Shown here one piece after another: positions 23,674-32,935 of a stretch of DNA of 64,000 nucleotides (its first letter is position 1; each line of letters begins with the position of its first letter). The notes beneath the pieces were generated by a model. That model was not told the DNA's origin, did not search any database, and was given only the letters and a program-made list of their open reading frames with translations. Source of the stretch: Candidatus Nucleicultrix amoebiphila FS5 (GTDB lineage: Bacteria; Pseudomonadota; Alphaproteobacteria; Caedimonadales; Nucleicultricaceae); the NCBI RefSeq assembly GCF_002117145.1, contig NZ_CP008743.1, positions 1,240,001 to 1,304,000 of the forward strand, given 5' to 3'. The translations under genes were made by a program, and so were the position numbers.

Positions 23674-24429
23674 CTATTTCTTTTTTTCTTTCTTCATCAG
23701 CTCTTTAACCACGGATTTGTTGAGATATTTCTCAGATTTGGAGCGGACGTATACACGCGCACGCGGAGGAGTGGACGAAGAACTTGCTTCTGTTTTAGCT
23801 TTCTTTTTTTTCTCCTGCTTATCTTTTTCCTTTGTGCTCTTTTTCAGCGCTTTATCCAGGTGACCAGGCGCCAAAACCTCATTGTCCAGAAGGCTCATCA
23901 GCTTGAGTTTTTTAAGAAAATCTTCTTGCTCGTCTCCTAAGACATTTGACGGAGGTCTTTGGTGCTTCTCAACCTTTTTTGAATGTTTAAATGTTCTGGT
24001 AAAATGCTCGGCACTGGTTGGGTCCATGGTTTTTGCTTCTTGTACCTTTAGACGACTAATGACAAACAGAAACGGGTCAGCATCCGGTTTGTCGAGATCA
24101 GAAAGTCGATAATGCCATTCTGTGGCAAGGGGGTTACTCGCAATGGTTTCAATCAACTCGATCAAAGGACTTTGCGGAATTTGGGATCCCTCTTTCAATC
24201 TTCTTGCTTGATATTGAAAGAGCTGTCCCTCTTGTCCTTCAAGGCATGCCGTGTAGGGATATGAAAGATTTTTATTATATCCAACTGCTCCAGAGAAAAT
24301 GCTCTTCAGCATTGGTACATCAAGATCCCCATCAAAGTCTTTGGGGAAATTTTTTGTTGCTTCAAGACTTCCTTGGAAAAAAGAAAATAAAGAGAGAAAG
24401 AGGATAAAAGAAAGAGACTTTTTAACCAT
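23674..24429 (-). CDS. Exported Lys-rich protein
   Basis: AAGG seven bases upstream favours ATG 24429, giving 251 residues. A signal peptide ends near Leu-Glu-Ala-Thr. The middle is globular with no known domain. The last ~80 residues are highly basic (Lys-Glu-Lys-Asp-Lys-Gln-Glu-Lys-Lys-Lys-Lys-Ala-Lys ... Lys-Lys-Glu-Lys-Lys-Lys). Basic tails recur in other exported proteins of this window. Function unknown. Confidence 0.58.
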   Translation of the reverse strand: MVKKSLSFILFLSLFSFFQGSLEATKNFPKDFDGDLDVPMLKSIFSGAVGYNKNLSYPYTACLEGQEGQLFQYQARRLKEGSQIPQSPLIELIETIASNPLATEWHYRLSDLDKPDADPFLFVISRLKVQEAKTMDPTSAEHFTRTFKHSKKVEKHQRPPSNVLGDEQEDFLKKLKLMSLLDNEVLAPGHLDKALKKSTKEKDKQEKKKKAKTEASSSSTPPRARVYVRSKSEKYLNKSVVKELMKKEKKK

Positions 24430-24612
24430 CGTGATGCCTTTCATTAAAAGAATTTAAGAATGGTATGTTTTGTAATACATTCTAATTATTTTTGATTAAT
24501 TGTCAATAAAGTAAAAGAAAGCGTTCTTCTTATTAAAAACTTTTATCCTGGACGCTGGGGGGACCTCTCTTTAAGAATTATGATCTACACATAAACCCAG
24601 GGAGGTATTGTT

Positions 24613-25596
24613 ATGCTTACACGCTTATTATTGGTAATAGGGGGGATTTTATTCATAAATACTACTGTTTATGGGTCGACGGTGGTTCAAGATGATTTAT
24701 TTTCCGCTGCAAAGAAAATTTTCGCCCATTATGACTTTAAAGAAAAAAAGGTATCTTCTGCAGAAACGATCAAGAGAGAAGAAGAGGACTTAGCGAAACT
24801 TGGAGAGGCTTATGCTCAAGCCAAGACAGAATTTGCAAGTTACTATGAGCCTTATTTAGAAGACGGAACGCCCTCTCTGGATAAGGGCAAAAGTATAGAA
24901 GAGTATGCGGAAGATACAGAGCAACTAGAGCGTCTTCGTAAAAAGCACGTCGTGATGCGGTCTCTCATAAAGTTAAATCAACAAAGCGCCCAAAAAGCTT
25001 TCTGGTATGCACGGTTATTTTCAACGCTGGAAGAAACCTACGAAAGGCTTTTTCAGCTTTCGGAAATCAAGGTTTCCGCAAGCTTGAATTATAATTTTCA
25101 TCAACAGTTGTTTGGGGATGAGGCGCCAGCAGAAGGCTATACTCTTTTTGGTCTCTTGATCCAAAGATATAATAATCAATACACAGTTCTTCTTGATTAT
25201 GAAGCGCTTATGGAGACACAAGGGTATCAAATTGCACAAGTGGGAGAGCCGGGTCATAAAGCTAATTTGACCAGTGTTGATCCCACCTCTCTAGAACCCC
25301 TACGCGCCCTTCAGGGAAAAATAAAATCTATCTTTGGGGAAGATTTAGGACAAGCAGCGAAGGCGTTGGAAAAAGATCTTAATGATTATGCGTATGCTGC
25401 TTCTGTAAAAGAAAGTAAAATTCGTTCTCTGCAGCGTAAAGAAAAGAAACTGCTCAAGAAATATCGAACAGAAAAAAGCGAATCCCTTGAAGATCGTATT
25501 GATGATATCCAGGATAAAATTTACAAAAGAACCTACGAAAAAGATGTTCTTATGACTTTTATAAATTACGTCAATGCATGGTTATCAAAACTGTGA
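24613..25596 (+). CDS. Exported coiled-coil protein
   Basis: ATG 24613 has GGGAGG seven bases upstream. The 327-residue protein has a signal peptide ending near Val-Tyr-Gly-Ser. The mature part is almost entirely helical and highly charged, with coiled-coil stretches at ~50-125 and ~225-310. No catalytic motif is visible. A strong terminator follows. The layout (signal peptide plus coiled coil) recalls the protein at 27631-28551, but I see no clear sequence similarity. Confidence 0.6.
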   Translation: MLTRLLLVIGGILFINTTVYGSTVVQDDLFSAAKKIFAHYDFKEKKVSSAETIKREEEDLAKLGEAYAQAKTEFASYYEPYLEDGTPSLDKGKSIEEYAEDTEQLERLRKKHVVMRSLIKLNQQSAQKAFWYARLFSTLEETYERLFQLSEIKVSASLNYNFHQQLFGDEAPAEGYTLFGLLIQRYNNQYTVLLDYEALMETQGYQIAQVGEPGHKANLTSVDPTSLEPLRALQGKIKSIFGEDLGQAAKALEKDLNDYAYAASVKESKIRSLQRKEKKLLKKYRTEKSESLEDRIDDIQDKIYKRTYEKDVLMTFINYVNAWLSKL

Positions 25597-25599
25597 AAA

Positions 25600-25632
25600 C
25601 ATCAAGAGGCCCTTAAGGGGGCCTCTTTTGAT
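25600..25632. terminator. Terminator between convergent genes
   Basis: ATCAAGAGGCCC and GGGCCTCTTTTGAT pair around a short loop. The hairpin follows the coiled-coil gene on plus and the short repeat-protein gene on minus, so it can serve both. Confidence 0.82.
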
Positions 25633-25653
25633 CGATCAATCTAAGACAAAAAG

Positions 25654-25854
25654 CTATTTGACGATGATGTCTTTTTCGATGACGGGGCGTTTAACAACAA
25701 TAGACTTTTTCACAATAATGGGTTTTTTTACAATGACTGGTCTTTTCACAACGACCGAACCGTGGCCGTAATAATAACGCCAAGCGTCTGCAGAAGTGCT
25801 GCTGGCGATGGTCATAAGGACCACCAAAGATCCTAAAATCCATTTATTAAACAT
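25654..25854 (-). CDS. Small exported Val-Lys repeat protein
   Basis: GGAGG lies five bases before ATG 25854, giving 66 residues. After a signal peptide (ending near Ser-Ala-Asp-Ala) comes Trp-Arg-Tyr-Tyr-Tyr-Gly-His-Gly, then about five tandem hexads of the form Val/Ile-Val/Ile-Val-Lys-Lys/Arg-Pro. Alternating hydrophobic and basic residues suggest a beta-type, possibly membrane- or polyanion-binding tail. The family is unknown. The DNA is also repetitive at this place. Confidence 0.6.
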   Translation of the reverse strand: MFNKWILGSLVVLMTIASSTSADAWRYYYGHGSVVVKRPVIVKKPIIVKKSIVVKRPVIEKDIIVK

Positions 25855-25999
25855 GATATCCTCCAAATATAATCATGGTATAAAAATAACAACCATGCTT
25901 AATTATTATATCATAAATTAAAAAATATGATTTATATTTGGTAAATATTCAGTAAATAACCATTTTACAATAAATATTGTTTTGTTTTATTTGAAATAT

Positions 26000-26578
26000 T
26001 TATTTAAGTTCTCCCAGAAAAAGACCCGCTTCCCATTCTTGCTGAGCAATAGGATGTCCTCGTCTTACGATTGAGAGGTCCATATCACAAGATTTCTTTC
26101 GAATGGCGCCCATTTGGAAATTCAATACTGCACCCAGGATGACGCCCAGTTGAGGGTGTTGGGAATGAGTCAACCTTAATCCCATGGATTGGGGATAAAG
26201 CACATCGATATTCTCAAGGTGGGGTTGGCGCGACTTAACCCGATAATGCTGAAAAACAACTGATTGAGCGCGTGAAATTGTTTTAGGGCTAATGATTTCT
26301 TCTAGGGAAGTGAAAGAGCCTTTAGAAAGCACCGTATTGCCCACTGTTCCAATTAATTTAACGTTGACCAATTCCAGGGTGGGCACTTCATTTTCAATCA
26401 CCATAGAGCCTTTTTGAAAAAGAAGTTTCAAGTAATCAAGCGGTGAATTAGGCAGACCTAAGGGGTCATAGAGACCATCAATTACGTTTTGGTTCGAAGA
26501 ATTAACAGTCGCTTGGACTGAAGAAGTCACTGACAAAGCATATAAAGAAACGCGTAATAATTTTGCATATTTATTCAT
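26000..26578 (-). CDS. Exported protein of unknown function
   Basis: The 192-residue protein starts at ATG 26578 with AGGA nine bases upstream. A signal peptide ends near Val-Gln-Ala-Thr. The mature part has strand-rich segments (Leu-Glu-Leu-Val-Asn-Val-Lys-Leu-Ile-Gly) and a Leu-Gly-Val-Ile-Leu-Gly-Ala-Val-Leu-Asn stretch. No family is recognised. It is monocistronic, preceded by ~170 bases of non-coding DNA. Confidence 0.55.
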   Translation of the reverse strand: MNKYAKLLRVSLYALSVTSSVQATVNSSNQNVIDGLYDPLGLPNSPLDYLKLLFQKGSMVIENEVPTLELVNVKLIGTVGNTVLSKGSFTSLEEIISPKTISRAQSVVFQHYRVKSRQPHLENIDVLYPQSMGLRLTHSQHPQLGVILGAVLNFQMGAIRKKSCDMDLSIVRRGHPIAQQEWEAGLFLGELK

Positions 26579-26751
26579 TTTTACGATTCCTGTAAATAAT
26601 TTGCAGATAGTAAGAAATTAAGCATTTATTGTCAATAAGTAAAACTTATTTAGGGAAGAATCCTCTCGTTTTCCATAAGCCCATTGCCACCGCGAAATGA
26701 AGAAGTTAAAGATAGATTCATATTCATCGATGACGGATAAAGATTTAAAAT

Positions 26752-27525
26752 ATGCATGAAATTTCTCAAGAGACGAGCCAAGTGGTGGCTCTCCATGAAA
26801 ACATGCTCAAGGACTTGGGCTATCCTCTCTCCAAAGACAGTTTGATTTTGGATTTTGGATGTGGATCGGGGCGGCATGTTTATGAGTATCTTGATAAAGG
26901 GTATGCGAATGCCTTTGGATATGACCAGGGTAATTATGCGCACTTACGTCAACCGGAAGATCAAAAACGTTTTTTATTTTCTGATAAAGCACAGATTCCC
27001 TTGCCGGATAACTCTTTTGATTTCATTTATTCATGCACGGTTTTTGAGCATGTGTTTGATCCAAAAAAAGCCTTCCAGGAGATTTATAGAGTGTTGAAAC
27101 CAGGGGGCGTCAGTATCCATTATTTTCCTGCAAAACTGCGCCCCATCGAAGCGCATATTCATGTGCCCTTTGGGGGCGTGTTTAAATCTTATCCTTACTT
27201 TTTGTTTTGGGCGATGCTTGGTATTCGCAATCAATTTCAAAGGGACAGCTCTGCGGAAGATACAGCAAAAGCAAACTATCACTTTGCTCAAACGGGGATA
27301 TATTATCTGAGTAAGGCGGAGATTGATAAAATTGCACGCGACGTCTTTGATAGGGTTGACTATATTGAGACGTGCTTTTTAAAGAATTCTTCAAGCCAAT
27401 TATCCAAGCTGCTTGTTAAGGCTTTGCCCTTTGCTCCCTTTATCCCTGAGCTGTATCGGACGTTTCACACGAAGGTTTTATTTCTGAAGAAAAAGGCTAT
27501 TACGAGAGTCTCTGTAGAAGTTTAA
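26752..27525 (+). CDS. Class I SAM-dependent methyltransferase
   Basis: The 257-residue protein has motif I Leu-Ile-Leu-Asp-Phe-Gly-Cys-Gly-Ser-Gly-Arg (~31-41), a motif II acidic Tyr-Asp-Gln (~58-60), Asp-Phe-Ile-Tyr-Ser near motif IV, and Val-Leu-Lys-Pro-Gly-Gly (~120-125), as in Methyltransf_11 enzymes. No signal peptide is present. The C-terminal part is specific and aromatic-rich. The substrate cannot be told; small molecules, lipids or sugars are common for this group. It is monocistronic, between exported-protein genes. The ribosome site is weak. Confidence 0.82.
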   Translation: MHEISQETSQVVALHENMLKDLGYPLSKDSLILDFGCGSGRHVYEYLDKGYANAFGYDQGNYAHLRQPEDQKRFLFSDKAQIPLPDNSFDFIYSCTVFEHVFDPKKAFQEIYRVLKPGGVSIHYFPAKLRPIEAHIHVPFGGVFKSYPYFLFWAMLGIRNQFQRDSSAEDTAKANYHFAQTGIYYLSKAEIDKIARDVFDRVDYIETCFLKNSSSQLSKLLVKALPFAPFIPELYRTFHTKVLFLKKKAITRVSVEV

Positions 27526-27630
27526 AAATACAATCAATATATTTGATAGTAACGTATTGTTTATAATTTAGTGCTATTAATTATATTAAAGAAATTTTTT
27601 GTATTAAATACTTAAATTAGGGAGATTTAC

Positions 27631-28551
27631 ATGCGCATTTTGTTATCCTTAGGTATTTTAGTGAGTTGTCTTGCTTCTCAGGCGACGCTGGCTACGGCTA
27701 CGTTAACTGTAGAAGAGGTTGTAAAAAAAACCAACCCGATTCAAGCGCTGCAAGAATTTTCTGAACAACATCCTCAAGAAACAGTTGGCTTGTGTGAAGA
27801 AATCTTAGGAAACGAATTTTATAGTCGCGCCGATGCTGTGGGGGCGAGTCGCATAAAATATCTTAAGCTTCCGGCATTCTGCCAAGAGTTTAAGATAAAA
27901 ATGCAAAAGGAAGGTCCAGGAAAAATAGCGCTTCCTTCGGTGCCAACAGAGGCTCAACCTACTTTAACGAAACCTATGATTGGGAAAAAACTATCTGAAA
28001 CGGTTACTTCAAAGTTCAATGTAGTTCCAGAAGAGCCAGTTCTGCCTAAGCCAAGAGCAAAGGTCGTTCTGAAAGCAATGGATTTTGCTCCCGAAAGCAA
28101 GAGTGTTCAAGAAGAACAGGCAAACCTTAAAAAGGCTGACCTCGAAATTAAAGAAAACCTTGCACGTCTCGCTGAGGAAGCTGATCTCATTCACAAAGAA
28201 AAAATAGTGCGCTTACAAATGCTACGTCAGGAAGCAGAAGCAAAGTTGGCGACAGCTCAAGAAAGATATGACCACTTGAGTATGATTCTTGGGTTTATGC
28301 GTGAAGATCTTGGAAATATGAAACATGATTTTAAAGTATTTAATCCAGACAAACATCAACTTGATTCCCATGAGCAGTATATGGAGGCTCTTGAGCAAGC
28401 ACTGCCTATGGAGAGTCCTCATATTCTGACACCGCGATCTCAAGAATATCTGCAAACTGCTTCTCAATTGTTAAAAGAAGCGAATGCACTTCACAGTCAA
28501 GCAAGATTAGAGCTTGAGTCGATCAAAAGAGATATGTTGGAATTAGGTTAG
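27631..28551 (+). CDS. Exported coiled-coil protein
   Basis: ATG 27631 has GGGAG six bases upstream. The 306-residue protein has a signal peptide ending near Thr-Leu-Ala-Thr. Residues ~30-90 are a small helical region with two Cys; ~95-145 are Pro/Lys-rich; ~150-225 form a long charged coiled coil (Lys-Ala-Asp-Leu-Glu-Ile-Lys-Glu-Asn-Leu-Ala-Arg-Leu). A second helical segment ends the protein. No enzymatic motif is seen. Confidence 0.6.
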   Translation: MRILLSLGILVSCLASQATLATATLTVEEVVKKTNPIQALQEFSEQHPQETVGLCEEILGNEFYSRADAVGASRIKYLKLPAFCQEFKIKMQKEGPGKIALPSVPTEAQPTLTKPMIGKKLSETVTSKFNVVPEEPVLPKPRAKVVLKAMDFAPESKSVQEEQANLKKADLEIKENLARLAEEADLIHKEKIVRLQMLRQEAEAKLATAQERYDHLSMILGFMREDLGNMKHDFKVFNPDKHQLDSHEQYMEALEQALPMESPHILTPRSQEYLQTASQLLKEANALHSQARLELESIKRDMLELG

Positions 28552-28564
28552 ACAAAGAGAACCC

Positions 28565-28598
28565 TAGAGGTTCAGGTGATATGTTTTCTGAACCTCTA
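28565..28598. terminator. Terminator between convergent genes
   Basis: TAGAGGTTCAG (28565-28575) and CTGAACCTCTA (28588-28598) are exact complements around a 12-base loop. It lies 13 bases after the coiled-coil gene, with the PLD gene converging from the other side. Confidence 0.75.
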
Positions 28599-28643
28599 CG
28601 CTTTCAAATAAAAGATATTAAAAACTTTTGCATTTTTATTGAT

Positions 28644-29666
28644 CTATGGATTTCTAGAAAGATTAATCGTGGACTTTCTCCAGTCTTTTTCAAAGACCTT
28701 TTTTACTGTCTGAATCTGCTCTAGATTTTGCGTCAAAACGCCCAGCTCTCGTGTTTGATCTAAAGAAGGTGTGTAGAAATTACCAGAGCCTACATACATA
28801 ATACTGTCATCTACAATCACAACCTTTGCGTGGACATAAAGCTTGTCCAGAAGTCCTATTCTCGCCCCAGCTATCTTCATAAGATTTTGATTAGGAATAT
28901 TGGGATCTTCTTTATTTCCAAAGGGAAATGGCATCATGAGAACGCGTACTTTAACACCGGCTTTTGCAGCAGAAGCAGTTGCTTCCGCAAGTCCAACATC
29001 TTGAAAACTTTGTTGGTAGATATCAATGGATTTTTGAGCACCGTTTAAAAGTTTGAGAAAAGTATTTCTTTGATTGTCAGGCCCCCAAACAAGAGAAGAT
29101 TCATCAATTGAAACTCTTATGTCTTTTATATCCGCTTCAAATACTTTTAGCATTTCATCGATGGTGTTTTGGTCCAAAATAGGAACAGCAAAATCACGCG
29201 CTGCTTTCACATTTTTTTCCTGAATACCGTCGAATGACTCCTCATCAAGATTGCCCGTTGAAATCATCCCCCACTCAGTATCAACGATAATCATTTTATA
29301 GTGACATTGATTAAAGCGCTTAGAAAGTTGATAAACGGATGCGATTTTTTTTAATGCCGCAAGGGGAGATTCCACGTTTTGGCTTTTATCATGTTTGAAG
29401 GTATAAGGTTCCATCAAGAGATTGATTTTTACGCCACGCTCAAAAGCCTTTTTCAAAGCATCGATGATCTTGAAGTCTGAAATTTTATAAGCTGCCATAT
29501 CGATGGTTTTTTCAGCATTATTGATCGCTTGAACCCAGGGATTTCTTCCGTCTTCAGGGAGAACAAATACTTTTCCTTCATTCCAATTTTCAGGAACAGC
29601 AGCTGCGACAGGCAGTGATAGGGTTAAGAGAATAGTAGAGACCAGGAGATTTTTCATTATTTTCAT
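28644..29666 (-). CDS. Exported phospholipase D-family protein
   Basis: AGGG seven bases upstream favours ATG 29666, giving 340 residues. A signal peptide ends near Val-Ala-Ala-Ala-Val. Two HKD catalytic motifs are complete: His122-x-Lys124-x4-Asp129 with Ser-Thr-Gly-Asn after it, and His279-x-Lys281-x4-Asp286 with Gly-Ser-Gly-Asn. One chain thus forms a full active site. PLD-family enzymes cleave phosphodiesters in lipids or nucleic acids. Secreted PLDs of intracellular bacteria are known to act on host membranes, but the target here is not shown. Confidence 0.84.
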   Translation of the reverse strand: MKIMKNLLVSTILLTLSLPVAAAVPENWNEGKVFVLPEDGRNPWVQAINNAEKTIDMAAYKISDFKIIDALKKAFERGVKINLLMEPYTFKHDKSQNVESPLAALKKIASVYQLSKRFNQCHYKMIIVDTEWGMISTGNLDEESFDGIQEKNVKAARDFAVPILDQNTIDEMLKVFEADIKDIRVSIDESSLVWGPDNQRNTFLKLLNGAQKSIDIYQQSFQDVGLAEATASAAKAGVKVRVLMMPFPFGNKEDPNIPNQNLMKIAGARIGLLDKLYVHAKVVIVDDSIMYVGSGNFYTPSLDQTRELGVLTQNLEQIQTVKKVFEKDWRKSTINLSRNP

Positions 29667-29805
29667 TGGCTTACCCTGCTTTAATGAATACAAGAGTTAT
29701 ACACCACGACGGTGTGATTTGGGAAAATGATTTTAATTCATGGGATATTGTTTATTTGGTCGGCGTGATGCTCATTTTGATACAATGGTGTGATGAGTAG
29801 ATTTT

Positions 29806-30567
29806 CTAATTATATCCGACATTGATGAGGTAAAGGCCTTCGGCGGGCGCTGTTGGTCCGGCCTTAGTGCGATCTTTCGCCGCAAGGATATTTTTAACGT
29901 CATCAACCGACAACTTACCAGCCCCCACCAACTTTAATGTCCCCACAAAATTACGTACCTGATGATGGAGAAACGATCGTGCCTTAGCATGGATTTCAAT
30001 GAGTTCTCCTTTGCGTTCTACCGTTAAAAGATCAAGGGTTTTTTCTGGGGACTTGGCTTGACACAATTGAGCACGGAAACTTGTAAAGTCGTGATGACCT
30101 ACCAGAACTTGAGCGGCTTCGTGCATTTTTACGGCATCGAGAGATTGACCATGAACATGCCAAACACGCTTCTTTTGGAAAACAAGAGGAGCATAGCGAT
30201 TGATGATAAGATAACGATAGGTTCGAGAGGTCGCCGAAAAGCGGGCATGGAAATCCAGAGCTACAGGTTCAACATGGATGACCGAAATGGGAAGCGTCTC
30301 TAAATAAAAACCGAGGGCTTGACCAATTACAAATGGTTCATAGATCTTGGGTAAATCCACATGAGCAACTTGCCCTGTGGCATGAACGCCTGCATCTGTA
30401 CGTCCTGCCCCGTGCACTTTAATGTCACATCCACAAAACTTTGTAAAAGCAGTCTCTAAGGCTTCTTGCACAGTCAGCAAATTATCTTGACGTTGCCATC
30501 CAGCAAAAGAAGTACCATCATATTCAAGGGTCAATTTATAGCGATGCACGAGAGGCTCATTGATCAT
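29806..30567 (-). CDS. truA: tRNA pseudouridine(38-40) synthase
   Basis: The 253-residue cytosolic enzyme turns uridines 38-40 of the tRNA anticodon arm into pseudouridine. The catalytic Asp lies in Gly-Ala-Gly-Arg-Thr-Asp-Ala-Gly-Val-His (~54-63). The start Asp-Gly-Thr-Xaa-Phe-Xaa-Gly-Trp-Gln is typical. It begins two bases after the fmt stop and is last in the cnoX-LON-trm112-def-fmt-truA cluster. Confidence 0.95.
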   Translation of the reverse strand: MINEPLVHRYKLTLEYDGTSFAGWQRQDNLLTVQEALETAFTKFCGCDIKVHGAGRTDAGVHATGQVAHVDLPKIYEPFVIGQALGFYLETLPISVIHVEPVALDFHARFSATSRTYRYLIINRYAPLVFQKKRVWHVHGQSLDAVKMHEAAQVLVGHHDFTSFRAQLCQAKSPEKTLDLLTVERKGELIEIHAKARSFLHHQVRNFVGTLKLVGAGKLSVDDVKNILAAKDRTKAGPTAPAEGLYLINVGYN

Positions 30568-30569
30568 CG

Positions 30570-31505
30570 TTACTTTAAAATCTCGCCCACCTTAAGAGGG
30601 AAGCCATTTAAAAATTCTTGGGCACTGACAGGTTTTTTTCCTGGGCGTTGCACACGAATCAAACGTAAAGCGCCCTCCCCACATGCAATAGTCAAATGCT
30701 CATCGATCAGAGTACCTGGGCGTGCTTGTGTCGTATTTTTTACAGGTTCTGCTTCAAGAATTTTTAAGGCCTGATCTTGAAAATCTACCCATGTCCCTGG
30801 CCAAGGATTTAAAGCACGAATGCGGCGATCGAGTTCCTTAGAAGAGAGTTGCCAAGACAAGTGACCATCTTCTTTTTTAATTTTATGGGCATAGGTTGCT
30901 CCTTCAAGAGGCTGAGAGATTAAAGGAGCTTCTCTAGAAAGAATTTTCGGCAAGGCTTCCATGAGAGTGTCAGCGCCTAAAATAGCGAGGCGATCATGCA
31001 ATTGCTGACTGGTGATTGTTGGTTCCAGAGATGTCTTTTTCACATGGACCATAGGGCCCGTATCCAGTCCTTCATCCATTTTCATCAACGTCACGCCACT
31101 TTCATGATCACCCGCTAAAATGGCCCACTGGATAGGAGCAGCGCCGCGCCATTTGGGTAACAAAGAAGTATGAATATTAAAACATCCAAGAAGAGGAACA
31201 GAGAGGATTATTGGAGGCAAGATCAAACCATAAGCCACGACCACGACAATATCCGGCTTTAACTCTTGAAACTGTTTTATCGCCTCTGGGTCCTTAAAAT
31301 CTAAAGGGGTAAAGACAGGAAGACCTGCATCTTCTGCGAGTTCATGAACAGGACTTTTGGTCAGGTGATACCCTCGATTGGCAGGGCGCGGTGGTTGACT
31401 ATAAACTGCAATCAAATTAACGAGAGAAGAGGGGATAAGCCTTTTTAAAACTGTGGCCGCCAGGGGAGGAGTCCCCATAAATATGAGGCGTGCACCTTTA
31501 TTCAT
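30570..31505 (-). CDS. fmt: Methionyl-tRNA formyltransferase
   Basis: The 311-residue enzyme formylates initiator Met-tRNA using 10-formyl-tetrahydrofolate. The active-site segment Phe-Asn-Ile-His-Thr-Ser-Leu-Leu-Pro-Lys-Trp-Arg-Gly-Ala-Ala-Pro-Ile (Asn and His catalytic) and the Asp of Met-Asp-Glu-Gly-Leu-Asp-Thr-Gly are present. The C-terminal OB-type tRNA-binding domain is complete. Its ATG overlaps the def stop (ATGA), the classic def-fmt coupling. Confidence 0.96.
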   Translation of the reverse strand: MNKGARLIFMGTPPLAATVLKRLIPSSLVNLIAVYSQPPRPANRGYHLTKSPVHELAEDAGLPVFTPLDFKDPEAIKQFQELKPDIVVVVAYGLILPPIILSVPLLGCFNIHTSLLPKWRGAAPIQWAILAGDHESGVTLMKMDEGLDTGPMVHVKKTSLEPTITSQQLHDRLAILGADTLMEALPKILSREAPLISQPLEGATYAHKIKKEDGHLSWQLSSKELDRRIRALNPWPGTWVDFQDQALKILEAEPVKNTTQARPGTLIDEHLTIACGEGALRLIRVQRPGKKPVSAQEFLNGFPLKVGEILK

Positions 31506-32050
31506 CGTGTGCCTGAAAGCCTTTTGGATTTAATCACTTTATTGATCAACAGTTGACGTTTCATGGGGCTTAAATGGTCGATATAAAGAATGCCATCCAA
31601 GTGGTCGAGTTCATGCTGGAGGCATTCAGCAAAGTAACCTTTTCCGTGAACTTCCTGGGTTTTGTTATGGATGTCCGTATAGCGGACTTTTACTTCCACA
31701 TGACGTTCTACTTCAGCGGACACGCCAGGAACAGAAAGACACGCTTCTTGATATCTTTCTGTTTGAGGGGAACGCCAAATAATTTCAGGGTTAATCATTT
31801 TCAAAGGTTCAGGCGTACTTTCATCTCCCATATCGATCACCACCAATCGTTTGGCAATGCCAACTTGAGTCGCCGATAAACCACAGCCCTCATCGTGGTA
31901 CATGGTCTTCACCATGGCTTCCAAAAGATCAAGGATCCCCGCGTCAATGGTTTCCACACGCTCGCCTTTCATTTTTAGGCGCGGATCGGGAATCGTTAAA
32001 ACGGTTAGATATTCCATACAGCTACAGTCGTCATGGTGGTGGTGATGCAT
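31502..32050 (-). CDS. def: Peptide deformylase with His-rich N-terminus
   Basis: The 182-residue metalloenzyme removes formyl groups from new proteins. All three motifs are present: Gly-Cys-Gly-Leu-Ser-Ala-Thr-Gln, Glu-Ala-Cys-Leu-Ser, and His-Glu-Leu-Asp-His. The protein starts with Met-(His)5-Asp-Asp-Cys-Ser-Cys, an unusual metal-binding-like head before the normal Glu-Tyr-Leu-Thr-Val start. The internal Met12 has no ribosome site, so the head is probably real. It lies before fmt in the same operon. Confidence 0.94.
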   Translation of the reverse strand: MHHHHHDDCSCMEYLTVLTIPDPRLKMKGERVETIDAGILDLLEAMVKTMYHDEGCGLSATQVGIAKRLVVIDMGDESTPEPLKMINPEIIWRSPQTERYQEACLSVPGVSAEVERHVEVKVRYTDIHNKTQEVHGKGYFAECLQHELDHLDGILYIDHLSPMKRQLLINKVIKSKRLSGTR

Positions 32051-32074
32051 AAGATAATCTCTAAATTAAAAATT

Positions 32075-32290
32075 TCAACCTTTGGGGGATTTGCTTTTCT
32101 CGTCCAATTTACGGGCTTCATCCACCAACATAATGGGGATGCCATCACGAATTGGATAAGCAAGCCCTGCATGTTCACTCACCAACTCATTTCTTGCACG
32201 ATCAAAACGCAAAGACTGTTTAGTGATAGGACAAACAAGAATTTCGAGAAGTTTAGGATCGGGCATTTTTGAAGGCTCTGTCATGATCAA
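32075..32290 (-). CDS. Trm112-family protein
   Basis: The 71-residue protein (69 from the second Met, which is more usual) fits the bacterial Trm112/YcaR family: Leu-Leu-Glu-Ile-Leu-Val-Cys-Pro, then [10 protein letters not shown]. In eukaryotes Trm112 activates methyltransferases; in bacteria its role is less clear. Only one Cys of the zinc-ribbon form remains, as in many bacterial members. It sits one base after the LON-domain gene and before def. Confidence 0.88.
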   Translation of the reverse strand: MIMTEPSKMPDPKLLEILVCPITKQSLRFDRARNELVSEHAGLAYPIRDGIPIMLVDEARKLDEKSKSPKG

Positions 32291-32291
32291 C

Positions 32292-32921
32292 TCAATGCTT
32301 TTGATAGGATGAATTATATTTTTTGAACACAGCCATTTCCATCAAAGCAGTCATCATCTGACACCGCTCTTTTAGATTTTTTGTCTCCAGTAAGGCTTGC
32401 TTTTCAACAGGCTCAAAGGGGCAAACCATTGCCAAGGTGGAAATAAGCTTTTCATCAGAAGAAGCTTGGATTTCATCCCAATTGGCTGAAATATTATAAC
32501 TTTCAAAATAATTTTCTAAAAGCATCATGAGTCGCTCACGATCTTCAACAATCTGAAATTCTCCTGTTTCCGTAGAATCTTCAGGCATATAGCGTACTTT
32601 TAAGGGATGTACAGGAGGGTTTGTTTCAGGCACTTCTTCAAGTTCAAAGCGCACAAGACCCGTTAAAACCAAAAGATATTTTAAGGAATCCAATTCCGTA
32701 AAGCTGGAGATTTTCGCTAAACATCCAGATGTAAACAGTGTTTCCAAAGGGCTAGATTGCAATACACCAATAAGACGATCTTGCTTTATGGCCAAATCCA
32801 CCAACATAGATTGACGTGGATCAGAAATCGTCACGGGTAAATGAGCATGGGGCATCAACACTGTTCCTGGCAAAACCAGAACAGGCACTTTAGCTGGGTA
32901 GTTGTTGAGTGTAATCGTCAT
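32292..32921 (-). CDS. LON substrate-binding domain protein
   Basis: The 209-residue protein corresponds to the N-terminal domain of Lon protease alone: [10 protein letters not shown], followed by a beta-rich half and a helical half. No ATPase or protease domain is present. Stand-alone LON-domain proteins next to a CnoX-type chaperone and Trm112 are common in alphaproteobacteria. It probably binds unfolded proteins. It starts 14 bases after the upstream gene. Confidence 0.88.
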   Translation of the reverse strand: MTITLNNYPAKVPVLVLPGTVLMPHAHLPVTISDPRQSMLVDLAIKQDRLIGVLQSSPLETLFTSGCLAKISSFTELDSLKYLLVLTGLVRFELEEVPETNPPVHPLKVRYMPEDSTETGEFQIVEDRERLMMLLENYFESYNISANWDEIQASSDEKLISTLAMVCPFEPVEKQALLETKNLKERCQMMTALMEMAVFKKYNSSYQKH

Positions 32922-32935
32922 ATTACCTCTGTGCT

